From an uncultured Alphaproteobacteria bacterium (GTDB lineage: Bacteria > Pseudomonadota > Alphaproteobacteria > Micropepsales > Micropepsaceae): a stretch of 9,492 bases of DNA. The stretch is from the NCBI GenBank assembly GCA_937942205.1, contig CALDFO010000386.1, positions 1-9,492 on the forward strand, written 5' to 3'. The stretch's first letter is position 1, and each line of letters starts with the position of its first letter. The translations under genes and the position numbers were made by a program. Below the pieces are notes generated by a model that saw only the letters and a program-made list of their open reading frames with translations, searched no databases and was not told the DNA's origin. Positions 8,201 through 9,492 of the stretch are shown one piece after another.

Positions 8201-9216
8201 GACAGACCCTGACTGAGACGCCGCAACATGCCCTCGCGCAGGCCGCGGTCGGCCACGCGCAGCATCGGCGCGGGCCACAAGGAGTGGATGGCGGCGAAGA
8301 TGGCGCAGCCCGGCAGCATCAGATCGGCGCGCTCCTTGCCGATGCTGCCGATCTGGGCCAGGGCCGGAACGTCCAGCCCCGCCAGCCGGTTCACCACATT
8401 CATCATATGGCGGGTTTCGTGCCAGCTGCCGTCCACCCGGGCGCGGTTGTAGCGCGGCAGCTTGAGCGCGATCGCCGCCAAAGTGGTGACGGTGCCGGAG
8501 GTGCCCAGAAGATGGTTGCGGCGGATATCGAAACCTTCGCCCATGTCCCGCGCCAGCGGCTCGAAGCGCGCGCGCAGGTCCTGGCACATCGCCTCGAAGC
8601 CCGCCCGGCCGCGCGAACGGTCGCCATAGCCTTCCGCCAGGCTCACCACGCCCACCGGCACCGAGGCGGTGAGCTTTTTCAGGGGGCCGGACGGCGACTT
8701 GGCCAGCCAGACGATCTCGGTGGAGCCGCCGCCGATGTCGAACACCAGCGCGCCCTTGTAGCGGCGGCCGATCAGCGGGGCGCAGCCCTCGGCGGCCAGT
8801 TCGGCCTCCTCCCCCGTCGAGATCACCTCCAGATTCAATCCCGCCTCGTCGCGCGCCCGCGCCACCAGCAGGTCGGCATTGGAGGCCAGCCGCGCCGCCT
8901 GGGTGGCGATCACCCGCACATGCTTGACCTTGTGGCGGGCGATGCGGTCGGCGCAGATCTTGAGCGCGGCGATGGTGCGGTCCAGGGCGCAGTCCGACAG
9001 CAGGCCGCTGGCGCCCACCCCCTCGCCCAGCCGCACGATGCGGGAAAAGGAATCCACCACCCGGAAGCCGCCGCGCGCCGAGGCCGTGGCGATCAGCAGC
9101 CGGCAATTGTTGGTCCCCAGGTCCAGCACGGCCAGCAGCGGGCCGGCCGGACCCGGCCGGCCACCGGACCCGCCTTGCCTGTCTTCGCCTTTCGACCGGT
9201 TTTGCTCCACGTGCAT
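8197..9216 (-). CDS. Ppx/GppA family phosphatase (exopolyphosphatase / pppGpp phosphohydrolase type)
   Basis: Actin-fold (ASKHA) hydrolase; relatives cut terminal phosphate from polyphosphate (Ppx) or pppGpp (GppA), and sequence alone does not decide between them. With the ATG at 9216 it has 339 residues, i.e. the short form without the C-terminal HD-like region of the ~500-residue E. coli enzymes. Motifs numbered from this start: phosphate-1 DLGTNNCRLL (32-41), the acidic STGEEAEL (133-140) usually supplying the catalytic Glu, phosphate-2 FDIGGGSTE (159-167), adenosine-site GTSGTVTTLA (238-247) and GCAIF (303-307). The start is uncertain: GTG at 9237 has AAGGGG directly against it, GTG at 9207 has CGGA 6 bases upstream, and all lie before the Gly/Pro-rich N-terminus. 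It overlaps rlmE by 4 bases and is the first gene of that pair. Confidence 0.9.
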   Translation of the reverse strand: MHVEQNRSKGEDRQGGSGGRPGPAGPLLAVLDLGTNNCRLLIATASARGGFRVVDSFSRIVRLGEGVGASGLLSDCALDRTIAALKICADRIARHKVKHVRVIATQAARLASNADLLVARARDEAGLNLEVISTGEEAELAAEGCAPLIGRRYKGALVFDIGGGSTEIVWLAKSPSGPLKKLTASVPVGVVSLAEGYGDRSRGRAGFEAMCQDLRARFEPLARDMGEGFDIRRNHLLGTSGTVTTLAAIALKLPRYNRARVDGSWHETRHMMNVVNRLAGLDVPALAQIGSIGKERADLMLPGCAIFAAIHSLWPAPMLRVADRGLREGMLRRLSQGLS

Positions 9217-9327
9217 TCCGTAACTTCGCCGATTCACCCCTTGCGCGATACGGCGCAGCGGAAATTAGCACGGGGCGCGCAAGCCGGGGGCGAAAAGAGG
9301 CTTGTACTGGGGCCAAGTCCCAAGGAA

Positions 9328-9357
9328 GGTGGCGGCCCATCAAGAACGGCCGCCTCC
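9328..9357. promoter_or_regulatory. Inverted repeat upstream of the MFS transporter gene
   Basis: GGCGGCC (9331-9337) and GGCCGCC (9348-9354) are perfect 7-bp complements around the 10-base loop CATCAAGAAC, with two further G-C pairs after one mismatch. It ends 25 bases before the GTG at 9383 and lies in the ~166-base gap between divergent genes. It could be an operator or a transporter-leader hairpin. I find no convincing -35/-10 pair in this gap. Confidence 0.4.
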
Positions 9358-9382
9358 ATGCGGCGCAGCAGGGGAATGCATC

Positions 9383-9492
9383 GTGACGGCCGAACGCACC
9401 ACTTACCAGCGCCTGAGGCTTATCGTGGCCGGCTCCATCGGCAATCTGGTGGAGTGGTACGACTGGTACGCCTATTCGGCGGCGGCCCTGTA
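9383..9492 (+). CDS. MFS transporter, metabolite:H+ symporter (MHS) type, N-terminal fragment
   Basis: Only the first 36-37 codons are inside the window. After a short hydrophilic start (GTG, then TAERTTYQRLRL) comes IVAGSIGNLVEWYDWYAYSA, the first transmembrane helix signature of MHS-family permeases; E. coli KgtP has GNLVEWFDFYVYS at the same place. Relatives import alpha-ketoglutarate, citrate, shikimate or proline/betaine with protons, and the substrate cannot be told from this fragment. GTG at 9383 is chosen because AGGGGA lies 8 bases upstream and this frame alone gives the family motif. The ATGs at 9358 and 9376 are in another frame. Divergent from the Ppx/GppA-family gene. Confidence 0.88.
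   Translation, partial: MTAERTTYQRLRLIVAGSIGNLVEWYDWYAYSAAAL

Noticed and set aside
7502..9343. 613-codon minus-strand frame read as a fusion ending in RlmE
   Set aside because: Upstream of 8200 this frame overlaps the Ppx/GppA-family gene in a different frame, and that gene has clear family motifs. RlmE starts at the ATG overlapping its stop.

Overview
The window is a GC-rich chromosomal segment that looks alphaproteobacterial. The evidence is a DUF992 periplasmic protein, an apparent EcfG-type (GGAAC-N17-CGTT) general-stress promoter, and a minus-strand series of a Ppx/GppA-family phosphatase, RlmE, GuaB, RsmB and GuaA, a neighbourhood I recall as common in that class. Nothing in the sequence indicates a plasmid, phage, insertion sequence or CRISPR locus. 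Codon and base composition look uniform by eye.

Layout. Minus strand: GMP synthase guaA (1-1356, its C-terminus lies beyond the left edge), a small exported TPR protein (1353-1712) and the 16S rRNA m5C methyltransferase rsmB (1741-3027), transcribed in the order rsmB, TPR, guaA. Plus strand: a multi-pass membrane protein with GT-C glycosyltransferase-like features (3128-4528), followed after 30 bases by a NudK-like Nudix hydrolase (4559-5149). The ~100-base convergent gap after it is one long imperfect palindrome (5150-5248). Minus strand: IMP dehydrogenase guaB (5250-6737). A 246-base divergent gap carries a possible guaB promoter, a hairpin holding the guaB ribosome binding site, an EcfG-type promoter and a leader hairpin. 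Plus strand: the DUF992 gene (6984-7469) and its strong terminator (7490-7519). Minus strand: rlmE (7502-8200), overlapped by 4 bases by the upstream Ppx/GppA-family gene (8197-9216). Plus strand: the first 37 codons of an MHS-type MFS transporter (9383 to the right edge).

How it fits together. GuaB (IMP to XMP) and GuaA (XMP to GMP) are the two committed steps of GMP synthesis. The Ppx/GppA-type enzyme may act on polyphosphate or pppGpp, and a NudK-type enzyme would release GMP from GDP-mannose, so guanine nucleotides recur through the window. RsmB and RlmE methylate 16S and 23S rRNA. The minus-strand genes look like the conserved housekeeping backbone. The two plus-strand units (membrane protein plus Nudix hydrolase; DUF992) look like cassettes set into it, each closed at its 3' end by a strong secondary structure. 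I do not see a clear new defence or mobile system. The strongest non-routine signals are the intergene-filling palindrome, the EcfG promoter with its leader hairpin, and the stop codon placed in a terminator loop.
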